Assembly: GCA_951640165.1 (NCBI GenBank) | Contig: OX621253.1 | Span: 25,701,469 to 25,765,468, forward strand | From: Pseudoips prasinana | Lineage: Eukaryota > Arthropoda > Insecta > Lepidoptera > Nolidae | Length of the DNA: 64,000 nt | Reading direction: 5' to 3' | Part shown: piece by piece, positions 1 to 10,560 of the stretch | How positions within the stretch are numbered: position 1 is the stretch's first letter | Layout: the number at the start of each line of letters is the position of its first letter | The notes under the pieces: generated by a model | The model's database searches: none | Told to the model about the DNA's origin: nothing | What the model saw: the letters and a program-made list of their open reading frames with translations, nothing else | Translations under genes and position numbers: made by a program

Positions 1-370
1 TAGTGGCATGAACTCGCCGTGCATTCGAGACAATCGGTTCCTGACGAGTGACTAAGTTAAGGCGACCGCTGTTTAGCGGCCCTCGTCCCGCGACATCAGA
101 CTCTCGATACTCTGGAAGCAAGCGCACGTAGACGCCGCTCGCGCATTTTTATTATTAAATATATTATAAATTAACATTTTACGCGACAATATTTTAATAA
201 AAGTTACCATCTTTAAGTATATATGTAGAAGTGGAAACCAGCGGTGTGAAACGGATTTTTTTTATTTATCGCTCCCCATACAGGGTAAGTTAATTGAACA
301 GTGTTGTAACCATCCTAATTTTAACGGTTAATTTTTGTTTTAACTTGTTCTTCGCTTCTATTCATTTTTT
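1..370. other. Unassigned sequence, no gene seen
   Basis: The first 150 bases are relatively GC-rich and the rest is AT-rich with runs of T. No ORF with recognisable homology and no clear terminal repeat was seen. It could be part of an LTR or UTR of an element that starts outside the window, but nothing in it proves that. Confidence 0.3.
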
Positions 371-601
371 CTTATAGCTTGCTTAAGGTACAAGTTGGTA
401 GCGGACGACATGAAGCTGCAGCAAACGACGTGTCGCAGCGACACTACTGGTTTCTACGTATTTCTATGAAATTCCCTCCGTAGTTAGCGACATGAAGCTA
501 ACGACGCGTCGTCGAGCGGCAGACGTCAGTGACGTCCGACCGCAGATCAGTAGAGCCGCTGACGCCGGAGCAACGACACGTCGAGCGTGTTTCTTTTCAA
601 A

Positions 602-3123
602 ATGAATTTTTCCGATTCTGAAGAAGATAAACTCATAAACCAGGTTGCCCAACATCCTGCACTGTACGATGCATCTCACAAAAACTATCTAAACACGGTC
701 ATAAAAGATAATATTTGGAAAAATATTGGAAAGGTGTTAAATAAAAGCGGTAAGTAATTAATTGTTTCTATTTAGTAATTGTAGTCATATTATAGTCAAT
801 ATATCATTGAGATAAATTAATTCAGATAAATTCTGGTATATTTTTAGTTACTTTCGGACATAGGTACTTCTGTTACCTACTATTTATCTGCCACAAGCTC
901 ACGGTGTGCGTGAGTTTATGCGAGTATGTAGGTATTGTAACGAGAGTGAGTGAGATAGGTTGATGTATGTACAGACAGATGAAATTCAGTTAGTTAGATA
1001 AAGGTAGTTTTTATATATTTTTATTGCAATATTACATAATTATGTGAAAAATAATAATACTTGTGGCAATGTTCTAATTACTATTTAAAACTTATTTAAA
1101 ATAACTTTTTTGAGGCATAATGTCATAAAATAATAAAAAGTTTAGACTCATTCTATTACATTCTATCTATAGCGGCTTCTTGCCATGAAACTGCACCATT
1201 TCCGCTACAAAAGAAATCTTTAAGTTTGTCTCTAATTTCGAAACCGTCGCTACTAGCAAATCCACCAAAACGGGCAAAGTCTATCATGTTATCCTCGGGA
1301 TTCTCTGTATCATCGTGGGTATAGAATGGAACGCTGTTACTTTCAAGATAACCATCCCGAAGAAGATTATGTAAACAACAAGTCGTTAATATTAGGTCAT
1401 CAACTACATCTGATGCTATAGCAATCGGAGTATAAAATACTCTGAATACTTGACTCAATAGCCCAAAAGCATTTTCTGTCACCCGGCGGCCTCGGCATAA
1501 TCTGAAGTTATAAATTTCTTTATTTCTTTCAAGTCTTGCCACTCTTCTAGGATAGGGTTTCATCATGTATCTACTTAATGCAAAGGCTTCGTCTCCGACC
1601 AGAAATTGAGGGAGGATTAAATTTGTTCCTGGTAAAACTTTTGGTGGCGGGATATTAAAATTATTGGCTTCTATTTGCCTCCCCATCAATGATTTTTGAA
1701 ATATACCATTGTCAGATTCTTTTCCGTAAGCACCAACATCAACTGCTACAAACTTATAATTAGCATCCACGATTGCTAATAGCACAATTGAAAAGTAGTT
1801 TTTGTAATTAAAAAACAATGATCCACTCTTTTTAGGTGCCCTGATTCGCACATGTTTCCCGTCTATTCCTCCTACGCAATTTGGTATATTCCATTTTTCC
1901 CAAAATTCACGTTCTATGCGTTTGAAATCGTTTTGTGATGCAGGTTTTATTAAAATAGGCACTAATTTCTGTCTCATAACTTTAAGAACACTCTTCAAAA
2001 TTTGGGATATGTAGCACTCTGATATGCGGTATGCAGTTGACAAAGACTTATAGGTTTCCCCTGTGGCCAAAAATCTGTAAAAAAAAATATTTTTATTATT
2101 TTTGTTTGCAGGTGAGGACTGTAAAAAGAAGTGGAAATCAATTCGTGACAGTTATCAGAGATATAAAAAAAACTCAAAACTGGGCACTGGCTCGGCTGCC
2201 CTAAAAAAATCGAAGCAAAACAGACATCTACAATTATCATTTCTAGACAATGTTCCACACCACAGAGCCGGAGGTACTAATGTAACTCCGTCACAACAGG
2301 AACTTGATGTCAATAATGAAAATGTTAGTGTTGATGAACAGGAACAAGATTTGGACATGACTTTTTCTTTTTTATCCAGTAATAATTCAGAGCAAAGTAA
2401 TACTGACCAAGAATTTGAAGAAGTTGGCACCGAAGCAACTGAAGTGGCGCCTAATGTTGTAAAGGCAACAACACCCAAAAAAGAGAAGAAAGAAGACAAA
2501 TTTTTGACATTATGGAAAAAAAGAGACGAACAGAGGCAGACACTATATAAAAATATGGTCAGAAGGATGGACGATGATATTGATCTATTTTGTAGACATA
2601 TTGGTGAAGTTTTACGTAATTTACCACCATATGAAAAAGCAAAGGCAAAGAAACATTTGGGTGCAGTTCTTTCAGACTACGAGATTATGGCAGCGAGTCA
2701 CTCATCTGGAAGAAACACAATTTCATCTCCCTCAAATTCAACGTCGAACGATCGTGCATCGACATCCTCAGAATTGTACACACCATCCCCACCACATAGT
2801 CAACATTTTATACGATCTTACTCTCCTCTTGGTACTACGACAGTTTCGCCAGAACTCGCCGGACAAGGCAATACACCGGGTGATTTCCACTTAGATGCAT
2901 ATTCTCTTAATAGTTCCGCGGCAGCGTCACCGGACCCTCAGGACCCTCCGGAATAACTAGCGGTCTAGGCTATGCACCAGGGCTAGTACACACGTCATAT
3001 GCCAATTCTCCCGTGAGTACTGAGGTAGGGTCACCAGAACCCACTGATCTATCCTTTCCGGTCAACCAAATCGACCAAGAGGAAGAACATAATTTTGTCG
3101 ACTCAGTCCTGAATTTTAAGTAA
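602..3123 (+). pseudogene. Harbinger-1 MADF-domain protein (two exons, C-terminal frameshift)
   Basis: Exon 1 runs 602-749 from an ATG (MNFSDSEEDKLINQ...) and ends at a consensus gtaagt donor. The acceptor (tttgcag) ends at 2111 and exon 2 starts at 2112. The codon is split after its first base and the frame stays open. The two halves together give a MADF (Myb/SANT-like) domain: exon 1 supplies the first helices (Y-x-N-x9-W), and exon 2 the CKKKWKSIRDSYQRYKK motif. A Ser/Thr/Pro-rich tail follows. The frame stops at 2954-2956, but another frame continues in similar composition (SGLGYAPGLVHTSYANSP...) to a TAA at 3121-3123. An indel near 2925-2950, beside a short ggaccctc repeat, therefore probably truncated the protein. 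In this superfamily the MADF/Myb partner binds element ends and helps transposase nuclear import. That role is inferred here. Confidence 0.8.
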
Positions 3124-3689
3124 TAAACAAATAGACTCAAAATTTTGCTCAAAACGTGTCCGCCGGCGGTGCATCCTGATTATAGACGTAATGACAATTA
3201 CGTACAACTGACATTGCACCTTAAACTAATGGCACAACTACTTCATTTGGTTAAATTATTTTATTTGTATTTGTATATGCATCGCCGTTCGGATGCATTT
3301 TAGTGAAATTTTCTTAGCGATTGTGAGTCTATTTGTTTATGATTGGTAATAATAAGTAAATTACTGACTTACCTCAATGTTAAAAATAATTTTTGCTCAG
3401 CATTTATGGCATTTATTTTCTTTGGCTCGATTTCTTCTCTGATTAAACATAATATAAAATCGAACTGTTTTTTATTTAAACGACAATACTCTCTGAATTC
3501 TTTCATATCGCTTTTCAAATGGTTTTTGATCAGGATTGAATAAGTTCCCTCACTTGCTCTGCATTTAAGCATAGGACGTGTGGCTTTTCGTCTTTTTCTG
3601 TATAATAAAAACAAGTCATCATCGTCTTCTTCCTCTTCTAATAAAAGATATAAAAAAATGCGATCACTATTTTCGAACACATCAGACAT
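1156..3689 (-). CDS. Harbinger-1 DDE transposase (HARBI1-like), two exons, open frame
   Basis: Exon 1 occupies 3689-3373 on the minus strand (MSDVFENSDR...EQKLFLTL). It ends in a gtaagt donor at 3372. Exon 2 begins at 2074 after a ttacag acceptor and reads through to a stop at 1156. Splicing makes the join ...LTLRFLATGETYKSL, the conserved start of the HTH_Tnp_4 region. The predicted protein is about 411 residues, within the usual HARBI1 range. The DDE_4 catalytic triad is visible: GGIDGKHV (first Asp), VGDEAF (second Asp) and VTENAFGLL (Glu). No stop or frameshift is seen. The 1.3-kb intron holds the antisense second exon of the MADF gene. The activity (DNA cleavage and strand transfer at TIRs) is inferred from the family. 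Confidence 0.88.
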
Positions 3690-3862
3690 CTTGTTTCACG
3701 GAGCACTCGGAACCAACTGGATGCCATCTGCTGTTGCCGTCTGCAGTCGGGTTCGAAATCATGACTGCAGCGACATGACGCAACGACGTGTCGCGACGAC
3801 ATGAAGCGACGACATGTCGTCTGTTGCTGCTGCGTGCAGTCGGCTACCAACTTGTACCTTTA

Positions 3863-4712
3863 TTGTTGTAAATACATAATAAAGTGCAGTACAATAAAAT
3901 GCCTAAGCAAGCTATAAGTTTAATTTTGTCTTTAAAGTAGTTTTATTTGTTTTTATCCGTAGTCCGATCTGATTGACGAAGCAATCACCGCACGGCCGCG
4001 CTTGACTTCTCTATCCTGCCGCTGCTTTGGTCACATCAGATCGGAGCCAGTAGGATATCTTGCCTAATGCGCTGGACGTACGTTCCAGGGTTCAAGTTTC
4101 CGGTTAAACTTTTCTCGGGTCGTGGCCCAATATATATGAAGGAAGTCTGACTCCTGCTGCCCTGGACGGTCCCTGTACGTCTGGACGTCACTCCTTCCTG
4201 GCTGCCAGGCTGCCCATCGCCGGTTTCGCGTCGCGTCGTCGCTTCAGTCCAGGGGAGTCAAGTATCTAAGCTCGGCAGAATTAAAGTAACGACCGGGCTG
4301 TTACCCACGGCCTACCACCATTTTTTTTAATATATTTTTTTTGTTAATTTATTATTAAAATTATTATTGATCACGGAGGTTGGCTTTCATTTAATAAAAC
4401 CCAAAAGAAACCCGTAACAATATAAAAAAATATATTTGAACATTTTCTTTATACTGAAATAGTCACAAAAATTGTTGACCATATAAATCATTTTCATAAT
4501 TATTAAACTGCAGTTATTCGACCTTCGAGATTACAATTTATTATTACTTGTAGTAGCACAATATGGTAATGCCACCTGTACACAATTTTAAAGCATTTCT
4601 AAGCAAAAATTATATGTTCCTGTGTTATCTGTATTTCATACACGTTTTGTGTGGCTACCATCTTACACATAATTATTTTCATGTTCTATGAAAATTCTAA
4701 TTAGCGAGTGAA
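3863..4712 (+). other. Possible LTR end (to about 4421), then unassigned AT-rich DNA
   Basis: From about 3950 to 4421 the sequence is GC-richer and looks LTR-like. It has a tatatatgaa stretch near 4130, an aattaaag near 4280, and ends in cccgtaaca. The start of such an LTR and a matching partner were not found, so a solo LTR is only a suggestion. From 4431 to 4712 there is AT-rich DNA with no recognisable gene. Confidence 0.25.
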
Positions 4713-5800
4713 TTGTGGTATATTACTATAGGAAAACGTAAACATTACGATGCCAGCGAAGAAAATTATCTGGTGCGTAAAATTAGGAAGCTTAAAAGGC
4801 AAAAAGATAAGCTCCAACACAGTACGGCCGGCACCGCAGCCATTGTTCAAGTATATGTTCGAAATCTGCAGATTACATGGACAATAATCAATTAGATTTA
4901 CAAACGGAAGGTAATTTTACCTTATTTAACACCTCACGTGTCTAACCTAGACACATTTAGATTGTCAAACATTTTTAGTTAACTATTGTGCTTTGAGTTT
5001 AGCCTGAAAGGTAACCAACCCGTAATGTATACTTCAGTTCAATCCGCGAGGTTAATTGCTGTGTATAATGGAAGTACCTAGACCAAAAGACTGTCGTGAT
5101 TGTATTACCTACTCAATAATTACTAACTTGAACTATTATAATATCAATTTATCTACCTATGTCTTAACTACAGTTCGTGAGGCTGGTACTTTGACTATTC
5201 TGACAATTTGTCTAATAAATATAAAAATGTCAAACATGACCTAAAAATATGTACACGACGATAGTATTTCGTTGTTTTAAGGGTCTTAACTGTATTTTCA
5301 GTCTCCATTGGGTGATTGCCATAACATCGACTGGGTAACCAATACCGAGGCGCCAGATCCTCCTGCAGCGGCTAGTGGCGAGTGATCGAGTGCGACGCAG
5401 GCAGCTAATACAATGCCGCTGCTAGCAGCCGAGTTACCTCCCACTCCCATGCCTCTGCCCCTTGAGGACATCAGTGGAGAATCATCTACCTTACTGGCCT
5501 GCGACCAGGTGATTTCTGAGTTGGACCCTGATATTTTACGTTAACTGGGAGATGAGCCAGTTAAGGACGAGAGGTATGGGCCATGTATTCAAAAGGATGT
5601 TGCCAGTAGAAGGTCAGATATTCTAATTAATGGTCTGACGGATGAAATTAAAAAGGAAATTACTAAGCTTTATGATATTCCAGGAAAATTAAAATTAGCA
5701 CATGCACCTATGATTAACACAGAGATAAAAGCGGCCTGCAATGAAAATGTAATCAAGAAAGAATATTCTTACTGAAAAGCAAAGACTTTTTGCTACTGCT
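4713..5800 (+). pseudogene. Decayed gag-like ORF of DIRS type, two exons
   Basis: A basic first exon (RKHYDASEENYLVRKIRKLK...) runs to about 4911 and is followed by a plausible donor. A tttcag acceptor lies near 5302. Downstream, a frame with stops encodes LEDISGES..., a short acidic stretch, then DEPVKDERYGPCIQKDVASR and KLAHAPMINTEIKAA. The order (charged N-terminus, proline/acidic linker, then the P-x-IQKDVA...R and LN-x-EIKAA motifs) resembles the first ORF of insect DIRS-like retrotransposons, from memory of that family. Stops near 5544 and 5775 and loss of frame beyond show it is dead. No tyrosine recombinase or RT was seen next to it. Confidence 0.45.
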
Positions 5801-5939
5801 AATTACTTGCATAGCTAACATTATATATCTACACTTCTAACAACTGAGAGGAAGAATTATGACTTAAAAGCCAAATTTTTTATTTTTTATAGTCTACAAT
5901 CATCATCATCTCCAGTATAGACAGGTCGAGGAGGTGTGC

Positions 5940-6729
5940 TCAAAAGAAGTGTTGATTCAGATGGGGATAACAGCTATGCAAAAAGACCACGATATGAAGA
6001 ACCATTAACTTCAACTAATACGGATAAGGTACTCTGTGATTCATGTAATACTCTGGTTAGTAGAACATATTTTGCAAATCACACAAAGAAATATTCATAA
6101 AATAATATATTAAAATCTCACAGTTCTTTAGAAAATGTATCCGTTGTAGAGTCAGCTTTTTGTCAACGTAAAATATCTTACAAAGTTAAAAGCAAACAGC
6201 AACCTAGTTTAGTTTTCCAAACACCGGAATTATTTTCCGAATCTATTAAAAGTGAAATTCATTTTTTAATGAATGAGGCTATTAAACAACATACTGCTGT
6301 TAAGATAAACGTTGTATTACATGCAGAATTTATTCAAGAAAGTAAAAGTCTGTGTAATTTGATTTTCAAACTAGTAACTTCATAACTTGTCAAGCCGACG
6401 ATCTAAACACTTTCATGTCATCCTTGCGCGACACTTTAGTAAACATGATAAGTGTTTTTGAAAAGAAAGATAGTGGATGGAGTTTAACCAAAATTGATTA
6501 CATAGAATTGAACATAAATAAATTCAACCCATTACGTGGAAATTCATATATTGATTTACCCAAAGACATCAAAGACAAAAAATCTGTTGTGAACATAAAA
6601 AAATTAGATCATTTGTGTTTTAAATGGGCGGTCCTCTCAGCATTATATTTGGTTATGAAAAATTCAGAACGACCGTCATCTTATAGCTCTTATTCAAATA
6701 ACGTTAAAGGAGAAACCCAAACTCCATAG
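5940..6729 (+). pseudogene. N-terminal part of a protein-primed type-B DNA polymerase family protein (relic, part 1)
   Basis: Reading frames here show a C2H2-like finger (CDSCNTLVSRTYFANH), then VESAFCQRKISYKV, then FLMNEAIKQHTAVKIN. After a frame change at about 6410 the frame encodes DSGWSLTKIDYIELNINKFN, YIDLPKDIKDKKSVVNIK and CFKWAVLSALY. This run of motifs is the N-terminal region of large arthropod proteins whose C-terminal half is a protein-primed PolB (Maverick/Polinton or adintovirus-like elements), as I recall the family. The polymerase domain itself is not present. Stops and frameshifts make it non-functional. The continuation lies at 12955-13345, after about 6.2 kb of other elements. 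Confidence 0.6.
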
Positions 6730-8376
6730 AAACTCAGGCCTGACGTTACAGAGCTGGAATTTGGCCATAAATTAGAGCATCTAGAAAGATTTCACGAGCC
6801 CAATTTTCGCGTCTCCCAGCAATGGCCAAATTGCTAAAAACAGACGTTTACTGTTAATTTTTAGGTTATATTAAACCTAAAAGTAAATGCCTGCTTTTAC
6901 AGATTCAGACATTTCTCTAATATATTTTTGTATTTAAATAACTCGATAGAGTTATTGAATTATCAAAATGATATTTTTAAGACATTGTTAATTATATTTA
7001 TCAATCTGGAACGCACAAGCACACATAAGTAAGTACGTATCTACATAAAAAAGCGCTTACAGTGTGACGTCCGATTTATATGATTGATCTTACTGATGAC
7101 TACATTTATTAGACAAGGCCCGCTTAAAACACTACTGGCTTGCATTTGTTATTATTGTAACTACTGTTACTGTTGGTGTTGTGGGTCCTCAACCAGGACA
7201 AATGTTTCGTGTGATAAGCTAGGTTATTCGTTCAGTATGTGTGTGAAATTTATTTATATTTGCATTTAGAAACATAAGCAGGTATCTTTATCAGTTAGCT
7301 GGTTGCCATAGCACAGTGTCTACTTAGTTTGGATTGCTTTTTTTTTTTTTTTTTTTTTTTTGTGTTCCCAGTTTCTTTGTTAGGGAACAGACAATTGGCT
7401 CCCCTGACTGTGTCAGGGTCTTCAGGTATCGATTGTTCTATTTATATGCTTGTTTGTTGTTTGGTGTTTTGGATTGGTAATTTGTTTATTCTGTATATCT
7501 ATTTATTATGTCTTTTATGAAACTTGTTTATATTATTGTATATATTTGGTTTGTATATTTTTGGTTAGGTCCTCTTTCGATATTGTACGCAAGGTGGATT
7601 ATATTTAAACTTATGGTTTGTGGTATGTAATATTAGTTATAATTTAGTAGTTGTTTTGTATATGTTTTTGTATTTCGTCCTATTTTTTACCATCTTTGTT
7701 TCAACTTCTCCTTTTGCAATTATATATATTATCATAATATATGATCTTGCAACCTTCTCGTTATCTTTCGTGTCTTTTCCATATAGTTTGAAATTATATT
7801 GGTAGTAGTTTATTTATTATTTGTATATTATTTATTTTTGTTTATTATATTTTGTTTGATTTTTATTTCTATATTTGTTCTTTAAGTTAAAGGTATTTAT
7901 TTACTTATATTTATTTTATTTAGAGTTCGTGTATTATTTAATTTTATGTTTATAGTATTTAGAATTGTATTATTATTTATATATTTGTTCTTTAAGTTAG
8001 AGGTGTTTTGTTTTTATTTATATGATGTTTATGAAGCTACAGTTTTTATACTTTTGCAAATTGTGTTTCGCATAGTATATTATGTTAGCACAATTTTGGT
8101 AAGTATGGCTGTGTATGTTCTATTTTGTGTGTTGTTTTGTTGTTTTTCACAGGTTTGTTTTTCACATTTCAGAATCGGAATTTTTTACATATTTGTTCAT
8201 TTTCAGCCATACCCTGAACATATGAGTCACTAGACCTCCCCGATTTTACGTATCATACACTTTTAATAAATTGATGGCCTATTTTCATAATATGCCGATA
8301 CAATTATTACTTTGTATTTGGGGAGGTAACGACCATTTGTGGGCTCACAGTGTGCACGTCAATGACCCCCAGTTTG
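6730..8376. other. No gene; AT- and T-rich DNA with short repeats
   Basis: The stretch begins with a short frame that may be coding residue (about 6733-6834) and then becomes strongly T-rich, including a run of more than 20 T near 7340. Several hydrophobic ORFs exist but only as a result of T-rich composition. A 24-base motif (atatttgttctttaagttaa...) occurs at 7871 and again at 7981 with one change. The string ggttgccatagcac...agtttggatt at 7303-7338 recurs, diverged, at 10332-10367. It probably belongs to a LINE 3' region. Confidence 0.35.
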
Positions 8377-10001
8377 TTAGGAATAGGCCACTCTAGCTCT
8401 AGCTAGCGCGTCCCATTTCTTCCGGGTGGGGCATTCACTGTCATACGCATTGTGGGCTGTTTTATCGGTTTTGGCCTCTAAACAATTTCTACAGCTTGGA
8501 CTCTTGTTGGCGAGCCAGTCCGCACACTCTGACCGCATATGTGAACCACCACAGTGCGCGCATGTGTCCTCCTTCTCCGTGCAGAGTTTTCTTCCGTGAC
8601 CGAAGCGCAGACAGCGTGAACATTGCGTCAGTGGGGACTGGTCAAAGACGCGTACCCTTTGAAGGTCCACGTGTACCTTCCCGGCTTCGATCAGACGCCT
8701 CCACACTGGTGGAGAGACTTCTAGGACAACATGCTGTTCCTGAGGGTTTCTTGCGCGTTTTCTATATTTGACCGTTACGGGCAATTCCTCTGGTCTTAGA
8801 TCACCCAGCAGGTGTGCGTTCTGGCTCGTAATGGACTCTGCGATTTCGTCATCCGTGTTGTGTTTCTGCACGTCTATTAGGATCAATAGTGGATTACTAG
8901 AGACGGTTCTGTCCACCTTGAGTGTTGTTGAGGACTTTTTTAGTATATCTTCGACTTTTTTGAGTTCCGCTATGGTTCCACACCCGAGTACCACTTTCTG
9001 ATCCCGCGCTTTCCTGAGCCGGTCCACTCTGACCCCCGTCCGTCTTGCATTTTCGGCTGTTCGTATTTTCTCCACAATCACCCCGGCCGTGTCGTCATCT
9101 TCGCTCGAGGAGACGATTATGGAGTGCAGCTGAGGGGGTATATTAGGTATTTGGGTGGCGGCTACTTTTGCGTAGGAGGCATGCGGGGTCTCCAATGGTT
9201 CTGTTGGAGGAAAAGAAGGCGCATGGGTCATGATTTTTAGGTCATGCGCGAGTGTGCGTGCAGAGAGCGCATACTCGGCTAGGTCTTTTTTGCTGTCTTT
9301 AATTTCCTCCAACAGTTCCCTCATTAAGTTGTTGGATCCAGGCTCGTCACTAGTAGCTTGAGTATCGGTAGTTAGGTCTGTCAATGTTTGTGTTCCATCC
9401 TCCTTTGTGTCCGGTTTAATGGCGGTGACAGGGTTCGAGTCACATGTAATTTCCATGTGTCTCGACACTGCCATGGCCATTTCCATAACTATGGTATGTA
9501 TCCTCGACAGATTCTTATTCAGGATTTCTTTGATCTCCGACTGATGGCCGACTGAGCTTCAGCTGTGAGTCGATTTGCCTCAGTGGCTAAACACTCAAGT
9601 ATCCGCTGCAGTACGTCTTCGGAGCCGTCCGGAACCGGAGTTGCGACAGGAGTTCTGCTTATAGAGGAATCTGTCGGGGAGCATTTTTTCCCCATTTCCT
9701 TGTTTTCTGTCGCCGGTTTTGTGATGCACTTCCCTTTATGGGATGCTGCGACTGCCTTTTTAGGTGGTGCTGTTTTCTTTAGGGGGGGAGGTGAAGGCCT
9801 TATATGTGATTTGGAGGACCGTGGTATTGGTCCGCTGTCGGTAGATGCACTGGTGCTAGTCCTACCAGCGCCATTGCAGGAAGCGGCAGCAGACTGATTT
9901 GGGGAAGTATGATCCACCGTGAAGGTTCCCCTCCTCTTCATCAGACGCTCCACTGCCTCTGTGACCCTCTTTGGGGGAGTGTCAAACATCGACATGGTCC
10001 T
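8377..10001 (-). pseudogene. LINE ORF1 (gag-like, three zinc knuckles), R1/Jockey group, one frameshift
   Basis: The protein starts near 10001 (MSMFDTPPKRVTEAVERLMK), has a Pro/Ser/Lys-rich N-terminus, and shifts frame at about 9520-9545. It then continues as a 369-residue frame ending at 8377. The C-terminus carries the zinc-knuckle cluster of LINE ORF1 proteins: CSRCLRFGHGRKLC, CAHCGGSHMRSEC and CRNC...HNAYDSECP. An RRM-like region with VVLGCGTIAELKKVEDIL and a coiled segment precede it. Such proteins bind the LINE RNA. ORF2 is not found where it should be (below 8377), so the element is 3'-truncated or rearranged. The frameshift between two otherwise long open frames suggests moderate age. 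Confidence 0.75.
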
Positions 10002-10031
10002 TATTAGACAGAAGCACTCAAAGCGAACCAA

Positions 10032-10560
10032 TTGTCTGTAATAACGCCCGAGCCCAGTAGGCGTAGATGTAACAATAGTGAGTGGTGTATAGGGCCAACT
10101 CGACTATTGTATAAAAGGGGGCGTGTTGTAATACCTCAATAAAGACACCAGTCCTAGGGTCGACGTGTCGGGAAGAAAGATTGTTTTAAGTGCCTTAAAA
10201 GAGACAACAGTCTAATATATAACGAAAAACTATAAACTATAACTGTGAGTCGCCTCAGTGGTCAGGGGTATGCCGTCAATGGTATTTTTCAGAAGCTCTG
10301 AAGGAGCTCTATCCGTTTTTTAGTTTGGATTGGTTGACATAGTACAGGTTCTACCTAGTTTGGATTCAGATGGCATTGGGTTTGTTGTTCCAAAATTCTT
10401 TATTTTATTTAATTGGGACAAAAATATTCATTCATTTATTATTATTTATTTGTTTAGAATTTGATAAAATCTCAGATTACAGTTATCTGAAATGGTATGT
10501 AATAATAATATTTTAAAATAAAAACACATAATTGTGAGTAACGGTTTTATTAATCCACTT
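10032..10560. promoter_or_regulatory. LINE 5' region or LTR-like segment; no gene
   Basis: A TATA-like box (tgtataaaagg, about 10108-10118) is followed 20-30 bases later by caataaagac, a possible polyadenylation signal, on the plus strand. This layout resembles the U3-R region of an LTR. However, the adjacent minus-strand ORF1 would make it a LINE 5' region. Neither reading is proven. The rest is AT-rich. Confidence 0.25.

Larger units (their letters stand above)
386..3859. mobile_element. PIF/Harbinger DNA transposon (Harbinger-1), complete with TIRs and TTA duplication
   Basis: A perfect 17-bp terminal inverted repeat (aggtacaagttggtagc) begins at 386, and its reverse complement ends at 3859. 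Both ends are flanked by TTA (383-385 and 3860-3862), the 3-bp target duplication expected of PIF/Harbinger. Subterminal DNA on both sides is packed with palindromic motifs such as cgacgtgtcg and cgacatgtcg, plausibly binding sites for the transposase or its partner. The element carries the two genes usual for the superfamily, a DDE transposase on the minus strand and a MADF DNA-binding protein on the plus strand. Each gene is split so that its second exon lies in the other's intron. The transposase reads open throughout, while the MADF gene has one frameshift near its 3' end. Confidence 0.93.
371..3918. repeat. Outer 15-bp inverted repeat flanking Harbinger-1
   Basis: The 15 bases at 371-385 (cttatagcttgctta) are exactly reverse-complementary to 3904-3918. 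With Harbinger-1 removed, the empty site would be a stem of 15 bp with a loop of about 41 bases. The element therefore appears to have inserted at the edge of a pre-existing hairpin. The left arm includes one copy of the TTA target duplication. Confidence 0.7.

Noticed and set aside
2155..2499. Minus-strand ORF opposite the MADF exon
   Set aside because: It mirrors the Lys/Glu/Ser-rich MADF coding strand and has no domain of its own; it is intron sequence of the transposase.
7329..8233. Hydrophobic ORFs of 61-95 codons that look like small membrane proteins
   Set aside because: They arise from a T-rich stretch; Phe/Leu/Ile/Tyr-rich translation is what such composition gives by chance. No start context or conserved motif supports them.
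9565..9897. Plus-strand 110-codon ORF
   Set aside because: It lies antisense to the LINE ORF1, whose zinc-knuckle frame is clearly the coding one.
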